NCBI RefSeq assembly: GCF_011386835.1
Contig: NC_088796.1
Coordinates: 65,981,468-66,045,467, forward strand
Length of the DNA stretch: 64,000 nucleotides
Origin: Chrysemys picta bellii
Lineage: Eukaryota; Chordata; Testudines; Emydidae
Direction: 5' to 3'
Part shown: piece by piece, positions 1 to 10,287 of the stretch
Numbering within the stretch: position 1 is the stretch's first letter
Layout of the letters: each line of letters opens with the position of its first letter
Program-made: the position numbers and the translations under genes
The notes under the pieces: generated by a model
Seen by the model: only the letters and a program-made list of their open reading frames with translations
Told to the model about the DNA's origin: nothing
Databases searched by the model: none

Positions 1-1458
1 TAAGCAGGGTCAAGAACTGCCCTGAATATTTAGAAGTTTGCCAGTTTACTCCAGCAGAGGATCTGGCCCTTCATCTCAGGGTATGTTATACTGTATTATA
101 TTGCTAGAGGAGACTATACTACACTATATTTTTCAAGTATTCTTGAAGTTTTCATGTTTGAGGAATTTTGTAATTCAAAGTATGGAAAAATCTCATTGAT
201 TCTTTCAAGAGAAATCTTAATGGTAACGTACTCGTAATACTCCAACCTGTTATCGAATTAATTAAAGCTGGTCAAATACTAAGGAAAAAATATTCATTAC
301 AGAAATTTGATGAAAAACCATTATATTTTCTGAATATTCTACAGAATGTGCCCACTTCCTGCTTTAATGAAAACTTGGTAGTGCCAACATAAGGGTACTG
401 TTACCCTTTCTCACTTAGTGAATTACACTGCTGGCCTGTAATGAACGTATTACACTCTTGGCACAATTCTTAATTCTAATACTCATCTATGTCTTCTCCC
501 TCTCTTCACTGAAAACTCAATACAAGTGCATTGGCTTTCTGTTTACAAAACCGGTGCTGTGTGTGTACACTGAACGGTACCGAGCAATGAAAAAAAGTGT
601 GCCCCTTTCAGTCACTGTCTAAAGCTGGGAAATAACACCTCTAAGCCATGCTGTGACAAATTGAAACTTTCTTTGAGAATCATATTAATTCCACAAGGGA
701 AAAAAAGGGGATAAAAATAATAAAGGAGGTACAGTACTACTTCTCTGGAATCTATTTAAGCAGTAATCCTCTAAAATTAGTGTATACCAACTGATTTGTC
801 AGCTATCACAGCAGCAAGCTGTTCATTAACTGTGGAAAACAGGAGCCTCAAGGAGATTAAGACTAATCTAAGCTATATTTTATATTATTTATTGTAAGTG
901 TCATCTGTGCACCTTCTTCAGGATAACAGTTCTCAACTAAAGGACACAGATGGAACATTTGCTAAGTGTTATATCTGAAAGAATTAATGCAGTTTTATTG
1001 CATCTGTTTAGCAGGTATTCAGTTGTGTGTCTCTCTCACACACACACAAAACAGCAATACTTGTCTGTTATAACACAGGATAATAAAACATATATTCAGC
1101 TTCCACACTGAGGAAGCCACTGCCACCCTGGATTACCTGAAAAGTTTTTTCACTGAGTTTTTTACTGCTTTGTACTGTTTGGAAGCAGGCATTCTATGAA
1201 TTGAAATAGTAAAGGTCAGAAACAATATTCATGATCCAGGAACATAGATAATTTAGAAAAGGGAAAATAAACATTTCCAGCCAAATAGAAAGAAAAATTG
1301 ATTAAAATAACAGGAGTAAAATGGAGTTACATCTCTTTTTGTAATGACTATCTACAGTAGGCAAGACATTCTGCTGAATTAAAGGTGAAAATGAAAAATG
1401 TTTCCTTATTCATCAATTCTTAGAAAGTACTCAGCTTCTATATAGACATTCTTAAACT

Positions 1459-1460
<2 letters not shown>
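1..1460. other. AT-rich DNA without recognisable gene
   Basis: No open frame of note and no repeat family that I recognise. There is a short CA run near 1035-1047. The stretch ends at the TA microsatellite. Confidence 0.6.

Positions 1461-1532
<72 letters not shown>
1461..1532. repeat. (TA)36 microsatellite
   Basis: Seventy-two bases of uninterrupted alternating T and A. The tract ends directly at a palindrome (1533 onward). Such tracts can extrude cruciforms and vary in length. The frames that run through it on the minus strand as Ile-Tyr repeats are not genes. Confidence 0.97.
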
Positions 1533-1533
<1 letters not shown>

Positions 1534-2036
1534 TTGCTAGTACCCTGGTGTGATGAACTGGGACTGTTCTTACTGTGGTCTTTGAATGCTGACAGGGGAG
1601 TGTGGCTAGGATAATCTGCATTGGGGGATGGGAGACTGACCAATGGAGAATACCTGAGCATGTAACACGAGAACCCAGGAAGGGGTTAGAGGCCAGGTGA
1701 CACCTTTGCCGGGGAAACTGAACAAAGGCTGTGGGAGGGGTCGCTGAGGGGAGAGTTTCAGGAGCTGCCGGGAGAGATGGCTGGTAGGCAGACGGGGCTC
1801 TGACCTCCCAAGGGGCTGGGGCGCCCTGATACCCCAGGATGGACCAAACTGAGGGGGGTCCTGTTGTCTGTGCCTGCAAGACCTGTCTTGGACTGTATTC
1901 CTGTCGTCTAAATAAGCCTTCTGCTTTACTGACAGGCGGAGAGTCATGGTGAATCGCAGGAAGCCGGGGGTGCAGGGCCCTGAGTCCCCCACACTCCGTG
2001 ACACCTGGGAATATATATTCCCAGGGTACTAGCAAG
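1533..2036. repeat. 44-bp perfect palindrome split by an LTR
   Basis: The 16 bases at 1533-1548 (CTTGCTAGTACCCTGG) are the exact reverse complement of 2021-2036. If the LTR at 1549-2003 and one copy of its CCTGG duplication are set aside, the host sequence (1533-1543 plus 2004-2036) is a perfect 44-bp palindrome with an ATATATAT centre. This is seen directly. Whether it is a tiny MITE-like element or a product of TA-tract instability is unknown. Confidence 0.85.
1549..2003 (+). mobile_element. Solo LTR (endogenous-retrovirus-like), 455 bp
   Basis: The segment begins TGTGATG and ends CGTGACA, giving TG...CA termini, and is flanked by the 5-bp direct repeat CCTGG (1544-1548 and 2004-2008). It is GC-richer than its surroundings. 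An AATAAG-type poly(A)-like signal near 1910 is followed by a T-rich stretch, which suggests plus orientation. No internal coding region or second LTR is adjacent, so this is a solo LTR left by recombination. The family assignment (ERV rather than Gypsy) is an inference from termini and length only. Confidence 0.8.
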
Positions 2037-3165
2037 AGCAGTTAATCTTACAGATAGGAATGATAGGACTTTGAATACTGTGGGATTTTACAAAATCTAT
2101 ATATAGTTTGGGGAATAAATTGCAGAGGCTGTATTCTTATAAAGGAAAGAATCTTTGTTTTATGTCCTCTGTTTATAGTATAAATTATGATCAGTGTTTA
2201 GTGTCCCTTTATTCACAAAAACTGAAACCAGCTCCAATGACATATAAGAAACAAGTACTAGAGGAACTCACTCTTTGTAGTACTAGCTCATCTCACCTCA
2301 GCATCAGAAAAGCTTGAAATGTATATTTAAGATGATGCATTTCCATATGCTTTAGGAGCATGCAATTTTCCTATCAGCCCTGCCCTCACATCCCAGAAGT
2401 CCCTACCTCCCTATTATTTCAGCCTTCTCTCTGTCCTCCTCACTTCAGTGCAGTCAATGTCACCAGTTAGAAATTGCTTTGAAATTGAATTTTTTTTTCA
2501 ATTTCACCTCTGATGTCTCTTGACATGTGTTCCAGTTATCTTCCCATTTCTCTTCTCTCATCAATCGTTGCTTTTACTTAGTCAATCTTGTCTTCTTCCT
2601 GCCGAGTGATGCTAGCAACTCATACCTTTCTCCAGTAGAGATTATATACAGATTGTACACTTGAGTTCTACCTACTCTTGACACTTTCAGGAGTATGTGA
2701 CATACTAGCAGGTCAGCCATCTTTGATTTGAGGAAAAGCCCACTGGCAATACAACAAGTAAAAGGGCATGCAAGAAATATAGTAATACTTACATAACTGA
2801 AGCTATATATGTAAATGGCAATGCTTTATTTTATAGAAAAATACATTTTTCTACTTTGAAAACATTTTAATGTATGTTTCAAAAAATGAGTACTGTTCAA
2901 TTATTAATAATACCACTTAGTGTTAATATCATGCTAGAGTCCTCTCCAAAGCTCTTAACAAATATTATGGAAGGACTTAATCACTAAACAAGAAAGAAAG
3001 TGTCATAAAAAGAGAAAAGAATCATCCTAATTAATGTGTATATTTTCTTATTTAAAGCATTCATTATTTAAACTGCAGTTGAAATACTTGACCCAAAATC
3101 AATATGTGTCAGCGTTTCCCTATACTATAGGCTGGGTGTTGGGAACTCAAAGAAATTAATTCCAG
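2037..3165. other. AT-rich DNA without recognisable gene
   Basis: I see no domain, terminal repeat or RNA gene. Short open frames such as 2108-2317 have no recognisable protein features. Confidence 0.55.
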
Positions 3166-3345
3166 AAACATACAGAACTGAGTATAGATGCTTGAAATGC
3201 CTGCCAGTATGAGAACCACAGTACCTGGAATCTTGTCTTGCCATCTTATCCTCATCAGTTTCCTCAGACAGTCCATGTGAAAATGATTCAGCTTCATAGC
3301 ATGGCATCTGTACATTGTCCAGGTTTTGCATGCATACATCAGAAC
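3165..3345 (-). mobile_element. LINE 3'-region fragment (post-RT domain)
   Basis: Read on the minus strand, 3339 to about 3170 encodes the post-RT segment of a non-LTR retrotransposon, including the motifs CLRKLMRIRWQDKIPGT and LILAGISSIYT. Matching motifs occur on the plus strand at 6290-6410 (MKLNHFH, WQDKIPGT, LILAGIPSIYT), so the two are copies of one family in opposite orientation about 3 kb apart. Homology fades on both sides. The piece is an old, truncated relic and makes no protein. Confidence 0.75.
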
Positions 3346-3569
3346 AGTATTTACCTCAGAGCCATTCAGAATGGTTTTCTTATATCAGAGTCATACTTTA
3401 AAAAATCCCAAACCCTTTGACCCAAACCTGAGCAGTATACAGGAAGCACACAGTGCAACTCAGAGGGTGGTACAAATGACCTGATTAGGTTAAGTCCTGA
3501 TTTTGAGCCATGTGATCCCTGGGTTCCTCTAGTTTATACAGTCTGTCAATGGCACCTCTTCCTATAGAT

Positions 3570-3775
3570 CAGTGTTTCCCAAACTTGGGACGCTGCTTGT
3601 TTAGAGAGACATACTGGCTGCCGCTTCCAGCAGCTCCCATTGGCCTGGAGAGCGAACCGCTGCCAGTGGGAGCCATGATTGGCCGGATCTGCGGACACGG
3701 CAGGTACACAAACTGGCCCTGCCTGCCAGGGGCTCTCTCTAAACAAGCGGCGTCCCAAGTTCGGAAAACACTGGT
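3570..3775. mobile_element. Non-autonomous DNA transposon, hAT-like, ~206 bp
   Basis: The ends are inverted: CAGTGTTTCCCAAACTTGGG at 3570-3589 matches, in reverse complement, the right end at 3749-3773. GC-rich inner arms continue the inverted symmetry. A candidate 8-bp duplication is CTATAGAT (3562-3569) against CTATAAAT (3776-3783), with one mismatch and a two-base offset from the symmetric end, so the exact boundary is tentative. It has no coding capacity. Confidence 0.7.
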
Positions 3776-4028
3776 CTATAAATTATCCTCTATTCCCATA
3801 GATGTGTGTATGGGTAGGAGAGGCATGATGTATTAAACCAGTTCTATGCCTTTGGAAAATCCCCATATATTGTGGTGGATCTTCTTGTGGTTGGCAATAC
3901 CAGGTGTAGAGCTGATTTAGATAATCAATAATCATCTATTAGTGAGGAGGCAATTGATCGACTGACCCAGATCGCTATCAACATATCTCTTGCTGATCCC
4001 CCAACGCTGACTGAAACTGTGAAAGCGA

Positions 4029-4891
4029 TTGACCTGCTGTCAAATGGTAAAGCACCTGGAGCAGGTGCTATATCAGCAGAAGTCTACAGGCCAGAGGCTT
4101 GAACATGGCTCTGAAATTGACAGAATTTTTCCAGTCAATGTGGACTCAAGGAACTATACCCCAGGGAGTACAAGGATGCATGCATCATCCACTTGTACTA
4201 GTGGAAAGGAAACAGACAATCCTGCAACAACTATCAGGGCATCTCCTTGTTGTCAATACCAGCAAAATTCTCGCAAGAATTCTGCTGTATCACCTTGTGC
4301 CACACATTGAACAAAGGCTCCTGCTTGAGAGTCAGTGTGTCTTCAGGAAAGGACGTGGCACCATAGACATGGTGTTTGCAGCTCATCAACTTCAGGAGAA
4401 ATGCCAGGAACAGAACTCCAACCTGTATACTCATTGACTTGACAAAAGCATTTGATACAGTCAGTTGGAAGGACCTTTGGAAGATCATGGCAAAATTCAG
4501 TTGCCCGGAGAAATTCATTGCAGTGGTTCAGCAATTCCGTGACGGCATGCTTGCTTGTGTTGTGGACAATGGTGAGTCATCTGAACCATTCTCAGTCACC
4601 AATGGAGTCAAACAGGGCTGTGTGTTGGCCCCACCCCTCTTCAGTATGATGTTCTCTGCCATGCTTAGAGATGACTTTCATGACTGTGTCACCGGGATTG
4701 GCATCAGATACTGGACTGATGGCAAGCTCTTCAGTATGAGGAGAATACAGGTGAAGATGAAGGTACAGGAAGTGACTGTCCCTGTAAACATTCTATTTGC
4801 CAATGACTGTTCCCTGCATGCCAAATCTGAGTCTGACATGCAGCAGAGTATGGACTATTTCTCTTCAGCTTGTGACAATAATTTGTTCTGA
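4029..4891 (+). pseudogene. LINE reverse transcriptase core, frame-broken
   Basis: Two overlapping frames (4099-4437, then 4376-4891) together carry the RT palm and fingers. The first shows SQCVFRKGRGTIDMVFAAHQ. The second shows LIDLTKAFDTVS (motif A aspartate), FSVTNGVKQGCVLAP (motif B) and, at motif C, LFANDCSL, where non-LTR enzymes normally have FADD: the first catalytic aspartate is replaced by Asn. The frame change lies near 4420-4440 and a stop follows at 4889-4891. The product would be inactive. Homology to RTs is clear by motif; a clade name would need an alignment. Confidence 0.85.
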
Positions 4892-4955
4892 CAATTAACA
4901 TCAAGAAGACAGAAGTGATTTACCAGCCTTCACCAGGAAAGCTTTATGTAGAGCC

Positions 4956-4967
4956 TACTGTCACAGT
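4956..4967. repeat. Left target-site duplication of the PLE
   Basis: TACTGTCACAGT occurs here and again at 6233-6244, immediately outside the Penelope-like insertion. It is LINE sequence duplicated on insertion. One or two edge bases are shared with the element and are ambiguous. Confidence 0.85.
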
Positions 4968-5000
4968 TTCAGAGTAGCAGCCGTGTTAGTCTGTATCCGC

Positions 5001-5165
5001 AAAAAGAAGAACAGGAGGACTTGTGGCACCTTAGAGACTAACAAATTTATTAGAGCATAAGCTTTCGTGGACTACAGCCCACTTCTTCGGATGCATATAG
5101 AATGGAACATATATTGAGGAGATATATATACACACATACAGAGAGCATAAACAGGTGGGAGTTGT
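5001..5165 (+). repeat. PLE inverted arm, left copy
   Basis: The arm begins AAAAAGAAGAACAGGAGG and ends AGGTGGGAGTTGT. Its reverse complement is at 6069-6233 with only scattered differences. The centre contains the characteristic AGCATAAGCTTTCGTGGACT stretch and a TA/CA-rich part. Confidence 0.9.
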
Positions 5166-5289
5166 CTTACCACCTCTGAGAGGCCAATTAATTAAGAGAA
5201 AAAAAACTTTTGAAGTGATAATCAAGCTAGCCCAGTACAGACAGACAGTTAGATAACAAGTGTGAGAATACTTACAAGGGGAGACAGAT

Positions 5290-6006
5290 TCAATGTCTGT
5301 AATGGCTCAGCCATTCCCAGTCCTTATTCAAACCGGAGTTGATTGTGTCTAGTTTGCATATCAATTCTAGCTCAGCAGTTTCTCGTTGGAGTCTGTTTTT
5401 GAAGTTTTTCTGTTGTAATATAGCCACCCGCAGGTCTGTCACTGAATGACCAGACAGGTTAAAGTGTTCTCCCACTGGTTTTTGAGTATTTTGATTCCTG
5501 ATGTCAGATTTGTGTCCATTAATTCTTTTGCGTAGAGACTGTCCGGTTTGGCCAATGTACATGGCAGAGGGGCATTGCTGGCACATGATGGCATATATCA
5601 CATTGGTAGATGTGCAGGTGAACGAGCCCCTGATGGTATGGCTGATGTGATTAGGTCCTATGATGATGTCACTGGAATAGATATGTGGACAGAGTTGACA
5701 TCGGGGTTTGTTACAAGGATAGGTTCCTGGGTTAGTGGTTTTGTTCAGTGATGTGTGGTTGCTGGTGAGTATTTGCTTTAGGTTGGGGGGTTGTCTGTAA
5801 GCGAGGACAGGTCTGTCTCCCAAGATCTGTGAGAGTAAAGGATCATCTTTCAGGATAGGTTGTAGATCTCTGATGATGCGCTGGAGAGGTTTTAGTTGGG
5901 GGCTGAAGGTGACAGCTAGTGGTGTTCTGTTATTTTCTTTGTTGGGCCTGTCTTGTAGGAGGTGACTTCTGGGTACTCGTCTGGCTCTGTCAATCTGTTT
6001 TTTCAC
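5290..6006 (-). CDS. PLE endonuclease region: RT thumb remnant plus GIY-YIG domain
   Basis: A 238-codon uninterrupted frame. Residues 1-60 resemble the tail of a Penelope-type RT. Next is a Cys-rich stretch (YPCNKPRCQLCP, Cys98, Cys103, Cys106). The nuclease follows: VIYAI at 136-140 stands where GIY is expected, YIGQTG starts at Tyr150, then RKRINGHKSDIR (159-170), GEHFNLSGH (179-187) and RETAELELI (198-206). GIY-YIG nucleases nick DNA; in PLEs this domain opens the target for primed reverse transcription. The ATG is only the first in the frame: open sequence continues upstream to a stop at about 6022. Since most of the RT is missing, the copy is not autonomous. The intact frame suggests either modest age or chance. 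Confidence 0.85.
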   Translation of the reverse strand: MKKQIDRARRVPRSHLLQDRPNKENNRTPLAVTFSPQLKPLQRIIRDLQPILKDDPLLSQILGDRPVLAYRQPPNLKQILTSNHTSLNKTTNPGTYPCNKPRCQLCPHIYSSDIIIGPNHISHTIRGSFTCTSTNVIYAIMCQQCPSAMYIGQTGQSLRKRINGHKSDIRNQNTQKPVGEHFNLSGHSVTDLRVAILQQKNFKNRLQRETAELELICKLDTINSGLNKDWEWLSHYRH

Positions 6007-6068
6007 TTCAGCAGGTGGGTATTATAGTTTTAAGAATGCTTGATAGAGATCTTGTAGGTGCTTGTCCG

Positions 6069-6233
6069 ACAACTCCCACCTGTTTTTGCTCTCTGTATGT
6101 GTGTATATATATCTCCTCAATATATGTTCCATTCTATATGCATCCGAAGAAGTGGGCTGTAGTCCACGAAAGCTTATGCTCTAATGAATTTGTTAGTCTC
6201 TAAGGTGCCACAAGTCCTCCTGTTCTTCTTTTT
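6069..6233 (-). repeat. PLE inverted arm, right copy
   Basis: Reverse complement of 5001-5165. It borders the truncated coding region on one side and the target duplication on the other, so the element's 5' end is an inverted copy of its own 3' end. Confidence 0.9.
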
Positions 6234-6244
6234 ACTGTCACAGT
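6233..6244. repeat. Right target-site duplication of the PLE
   Basis: TACTGTCACAGT, identical to 4956-4967. The LINE resumes directly after it. Confidence 0.85.
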
Positions 6245-6752
6245 GAATGGCTAAACCCTCTAGGCAGTGGACAAGTTCACCTACCAGATGCCATGCTATG
6301 AAGCTGAATCATTTTCACGTGGTCTGTCTGAGGATGAAATGGCAAGACAAGATTCCAGGTACTAAGGTTCTCATACTGGCAGGCATTCCAAGCATCTATA
6401 CTCTGTTGATGAAATCACAGATGAGATGGGAAGGCCATGTCACCAGAATGTCATATGAGTGACTGCCAAAGAAGATCTTTTACGGTAAACTAAAGTAGAG
6501 AAAGCATTCTCCGCAAGGCCAAAAGAAACATTTCAAGGACTCCCTCAAGTTATCCGTGTGGTGTTTCAACATCAATCCAGAGTTTTGGGAAGATCTCACT
6601 CATGATCATTCTATCTGGTAAAGTCTCATCCATACTAGAGCTACAGTCAATGAGCAGAGAAGAATTACTGAGGCAGAGCAGAAGCGCCAGCAGTATAAAT
6701 CTCACAACAGCATGTCCACTGTTAAAATCAAGTAACTCACAGTGGCATCTCT

Positions 6753-6815
6753 TGTTCAGTGTGTGACAGACCATTCAAAGCTCATATTGCCCTGATCAGT
6801 CACTCACGTGTTCAC
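6753..6815 (+). pseudogene. C-terminal C2H2 zinc finger of the LINE
   Basis: Translating from 6753 gives CSVCDRPFKAHIALISHSRVH, quoted only to show spacing C-x2-C-x12-H-x3-H, a canonical C2H2 finger with the hydrophobic Phe and Leu in place. It follows the LINE post-RT region and a basic stretch (near 6660-6730). A terminal finger of this kind is known from some non-LTR retrotransposons and presumably helps bind nucleic acid. The finger itself is unbroken although stops lie on both sides. Confidence 0.8.
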
Positions 6816-6825
6816 AGAAACTAAA

Positions 6826-7935
6826 CCAACCAGTGATGTCATGGTCATTTTCAAACTGGAAGGACGAACAACAGAGCTGCTTTGTCCTGTCAACAGTGAG
6901 TAAAGTTGTCTTAAGGTAGGCTTTTATTTTTCATGGTGTTCCCTCAGTGAAGTTGGTCTCTAAATACTTTAGTATTTGCATAGCAACATCCCAGGAGTAT
7001 TCTGCTTCCTGTGACTGATTTTTGGAGAATGGTTTAAATTACTTGTCATATTTCTTTTTGATTAATTTAAGAAAACTGATATACCTTCAACTTCTTTGGC
7101 ACTGGAGAGAGAAATGTCAAAAGCAGCACCAGCTATTTAAACAGGCACTGGCTGCAAATAATTTAGAAATTTCTCTTTGCATGCCTGGAGTGATTCAGAA
7201 GCACTGCCCTGCTTCTCATCTTGGCATATTTTGTGACTCCCAAGTGGAACTGTAATGCTCAGAGTTCCTTTTATAACACCCAAGTGTCCTTTACTTGTCC
7301 TACTTCCTGTATCTACAATAGGTGTTGGGCTTCATCACACATATTTAGCAGGAATGAGGAGGGAAGAAATTTTGGACTTGAGAACAAGCCAAGTTCCAGG
7401 GGTTGGCACAGGGACACTGCAGGTGTCCGAGGAGAAGAATCTTCTGCCAACCAGTCCATAGAGTGGCACTAGAGCTGCATCTTGGTAACAGGTTAATGTA
7501 TTAGAGAGTAGCTGGGGGGGGACCACAGCTCTCTTTCTTCTGCCTAAAGCAGGTGAGCCATTGGCTCCTGTGTGCCCAGGAGAGGCTATATAAATCTTGT
7601 CCCTCCAGGCTGAGTCTCATCTCATGCCTGGATTAGCAGGTGTCCAGTGCAGGTATTCATTCCAGATGGATCTGATTTCCTGACAAACCAGAATTAGATG
7701 TGGACTTAAAGGAAAGCTTCATATAAAATGCTAGAGCTCCTAATACCTGGTACAGTGAAGAGACAAGCCCCTTTCCGCAGTCCCTTAACCCTCATACTGG
7801 GAAGAGTGGTGGGAATCCTAGCAATAGGCTAGGACCAGCTAGAGAGGGGTGATGGGCTGATGATAGCACTCCATCTAGTGGAAATGATTAAGAAAGGTAT
7901 AAGGGTCTGTGCTGTCTGAGTTACTGCCAGATAGT
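6826..7935. other. DNA without recognisable gene or family
   Basis: Mixed composition with several short overlapping open frames around 7221-7526 that show no domain or motif. I cannot assign it. Confidence 0.5.
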
Positions 7936-8578
7936 TATAGACTCATAGACTTTAAGGTCAGAATGGACCATCATGATCATCTAGTCTGACCTGAACATTG
8001 TAGGCCACACAATCTCACCCACCTGCTTCTGAAATAGACCCCTAACTTCTGGCTGAGTTACTGAAGTTACTGAGTTACAAATCATGGTTTAAAGACTTCA
8101 AGTTGCAGAGAATTCACCATTTACACTAGTTTAAACCTGCAAGTGACCTGTGTCGCATGCTGAAGAGGAAGATAAATAAACCTCAGGGTCTCTCCCAGTG
8201 TGACCGGGGGGAAATTCCTTCCTGACTCCAAATATGGTGATCAGTTAGACCCTGAGCATGTGGGCAAGACCCATCATCCAGACACCTGGAAAAAAATTAT
8301 CTGTAGTAACTCAGAGCCCTCCCCATCTCGTGTCCCATCTCCAGCCATTGGGGATTTTTGGTATTGGCAGTCACTGAGGGGCTACACGCCATCATAAGCT
8401 GTCCCATCATACCACCCCCTCCATAAACTTATCAAGCTCAGTCTTGAAGCCAGTTATTTTTTTGCCCCCACTGCTTCCTTTGGAAGGCTGTCCCAGAACT
8501 TCAACCTCTGATGGTTAGAAACCTTCACCTAACTTCAAGCCTATACTTATAGATGGCCAGTTCCCAGATGAGTTAAGC
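7936..8578 (-). mobile_element. CR1 LINE, 3' portion
   Basis: The plus strand starts ATAGACTCATAGACTTTAAG, the reverse complement of a CR1-type 3' end, and continues through the familiar sauropsid CR1 3' region (TGACCTGAACATTGTAGGCC; CATACCACCCCCTCCATAAA; ACTGCTTCCTTTGGAAGGCT). The element is therefore on the minus strand with its 3' end at about 7936 and its truncated 5' end near 8578. CR1 elements usually end in short ATTCTATGA-like repeats, poorly preserved here. It carries little or no intact coding sequence. Family recognition is from memory of sauropsid repeats. Confidence 0.85.
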
Positions 8579-8881
8579 TAATAAAGTTGCAGCATAATTA
8601 AACCACATCCCTGTGTCTTGTCTTTCTTCCCACATATCTGGGGCGATAATGTAACAGCATGATTTACTAATCCAAACACCTGTTTATATTAATTCACCCA
8701 AAGGTCTGTCAGTATTTATAAAAATGGGATCTACAGTGGTCAGGTTATATGCATTGCTCCATGTGCTGGCGGTATTTTTCTGTGCTTAAAATTGTACATG
8801 GTACTGCAATCACTGTGCAGAGGGAAATTGTGAGTTGTCAATTGCATGCACATGTACAGCTGTGGCGATCTTTCTATTTCT

Positions 8882-8926
8882 TAAAAAGAACAGGAGTACA
8901 TGTGGCATCTTAGAGACTAACAAATT
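8882..8926 (+). mobile_element. PLE tail fragment
   Basis: AAAAAGAACAGGAGTACATG followed by a CTTAGAGACTAACAAATT stretch matches the start of the arm at 5001-5045. Only about 45 bases are present, and I see no clear target duplication. Confidence 0.75.
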
Positions 8927-9989
8927 CTGGAGACATGAAATTTGTAAAAAAGTTTTATATATAGAACCACAAAAATAGAGAGAGAAGAAAAAGAAAACAC
9001 TAAGAATATAAATGGCAAAGTCATTTAGGATCAGTGAGGCAATATGAGACATGGTTGATTTATGTTAATGTTGCAGTAATTCTGTACAATAGGAACTCAA
9101 ACCACACAATACACTACTATCTTTGCTTTCTTCTTATTTTATGGTAAGAAGATAAATGATTTTTTTCGTCTGTTTAACTTTCATGAAGTAATGAAATGAA
9201 ATTAGAAGGGTTTTCTCTTTTGGGGTGGGAAGGAAGTTAAGGCTAATTTCACTCTCCCACCCTCTGCTTTCTCATTTTCCTCACCATTCCTTTCACCTGC
9301 TTCCACTTCTTTTTTATATCTTGATTCTACTGCTCTTTTCCTTTCCTCCTCCTACCCCTTCTTGATATTCTCAGTCTATCTTCTTACCCATTGTTAACTA
9401 TACATGGGGGGTGAGGAGGAGCTGTAATATCACCATTAAATGTGGCATCCGACTACATCCAATAATTGCCCAGATGAAGAGAAAAAACAGAAATCAAACT
9501 GAACCAAACACCTCCATCATCCCTACCCAGCCTTTGGGGAACATTGGCTCTGGATCTAGATTGAAACGTTGCAGCTGCCTTGACTTGATGATGGCTTGAG
9601 CCAAACCTTCTGAATCTAAACACATTAAAACTTGTTGGGAATTCAGATCTGGATCTTAACTTCGGCGCTCTCTAGAGCTAAAACTAGGTGTCTTCTTCCT
9701 TTGATGCAAATGTACTGTTCTCAATATCTCCCATGGGATTTAGATGCACATTTCAGGAGGTGATACATCCCTCTGAGTTTGCCCTATCCCTTCTAATAAT
9801 TGCTGTACTTGTTCACAACCACAAACTAACCCTCTTTTCCAACAAAGGTACGTGACAGACAATCACAGAAACTTTAGAGATATCCAAACATCTATAATTC
9901 ATGACAATTAAAGCACTAGCAATAGGGAACACTACTCTCCATTTTAAATAATGGCCAATTTTTAATTGTATAATATTCTTTTCAGTAAG
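8927..9989. other. AT-rich DNA without recognisable gene
   Basis: Pyrimidine-rich near 9250-9370. No gene, RNA or repeat family that I can support. Confidence 0.55.
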
Positions 9990-10119
9990 AACATCTAATT
10001 AAGACATTTGTTAAAGTTGTGTAATGTTAAGCTAACAGGGAGAGTCTAATGGAGTTCTATTGGAATTTTTCCATTAAATTAACATTATGGACTTTTAATG
10101 GATGTCTTAATTAGATGTT
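9990..10119. repeat. Imperfect palindrome, MITE-like, ~130 bp
   Basis: AACATCTAATTAAGACAT (9990-10007) is the exact reverse complement of 10102-10119. Inward, the arms keep weaker complementarity (TTAAAG / CTTTTAA, TAATGTTA / TAACATTA). No clear target duplication. It could be an old MITE or a fold-back. Confidence 0.65.
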
Positions 10120-10272
10120 GTTATTAACAAGGATGATGCACAAATAAAAATCAGGCCCAATGTGTGCAGAATGCCTCATTAGCACTCACTGAGGGACGTT
10201 GACAAAAATGCCTCACTCTAGCTAATGCATAGAAGCTGACTTCCTTTTACACAGACATAAACACACAAAGAT

Positions 10273-10287
10273 ACACACACACACACA
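10273..10287. repeat. Short CA microsatellite
   Basis: Seven to eight CA units inside a wider CA-rich stretch (10250-10290). Confidence 0.7.

Larger units (their letters stand above)
4968..6232 (-). mobile_element. Penelope-like element, 5'-truncated, with inverted arms
   Basis: On the minus strand the insertion reads: arm (6233 to 6069), remnant of the RT C-terminus, a GIY-YIG endonuclease frame, then the same arm inverted (5165 to 5001) and a unique tail of about 33 bases to 4968. The 165-bp arms are nearly identical in inverted orientation. A 12-bp target duplication flanks the unit. PLEs are known for 5' truncation, complex terminal repeats and a GIY-YIG domain downstream of RT, all consistent here. 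Coding begins abruptly within the RT C-terminus at about 6064, so most of the RT is absent. The same tail sequence recurs at 8882-8926, 49650-50013 and 55745-55791. Confidence 0.9.
3940..6825 (+). mobile_element. Non-LTR retrotransposon (LINE), 5'-truncated, interrupted by a PLE
   Basis: A degraded LINE runs from about 3940 to 4967 and resumes at 6245. The first part holds the start of the RT region (KAIDLLSNGKAPGA near 4024) through the RT core. The second part holds the end of the RT region, the post-RT segment, the HVTRMS region and a C-terminal zinc finger at 6753-6815. The gap is filled by the Penelope-like element at 4968-6232, flanked by a 12-bp duplication of LINE sequence. The join also lacks some expected thumb-domain sequence (after the VDKFTY-like motif at about 6270), so an internal deletion is likely. 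Several frame changes and stops make this a dead copy. I recognise the protein type but do not assign a clade. Confidence 0.85.

Noticed and set aside
1452..2035. Minus-strand frames of 69-191 codons ending in long Ile-Tyr runs
   Set aside because: They are translations of the TA microsatellite and the LTR, with no protein features.
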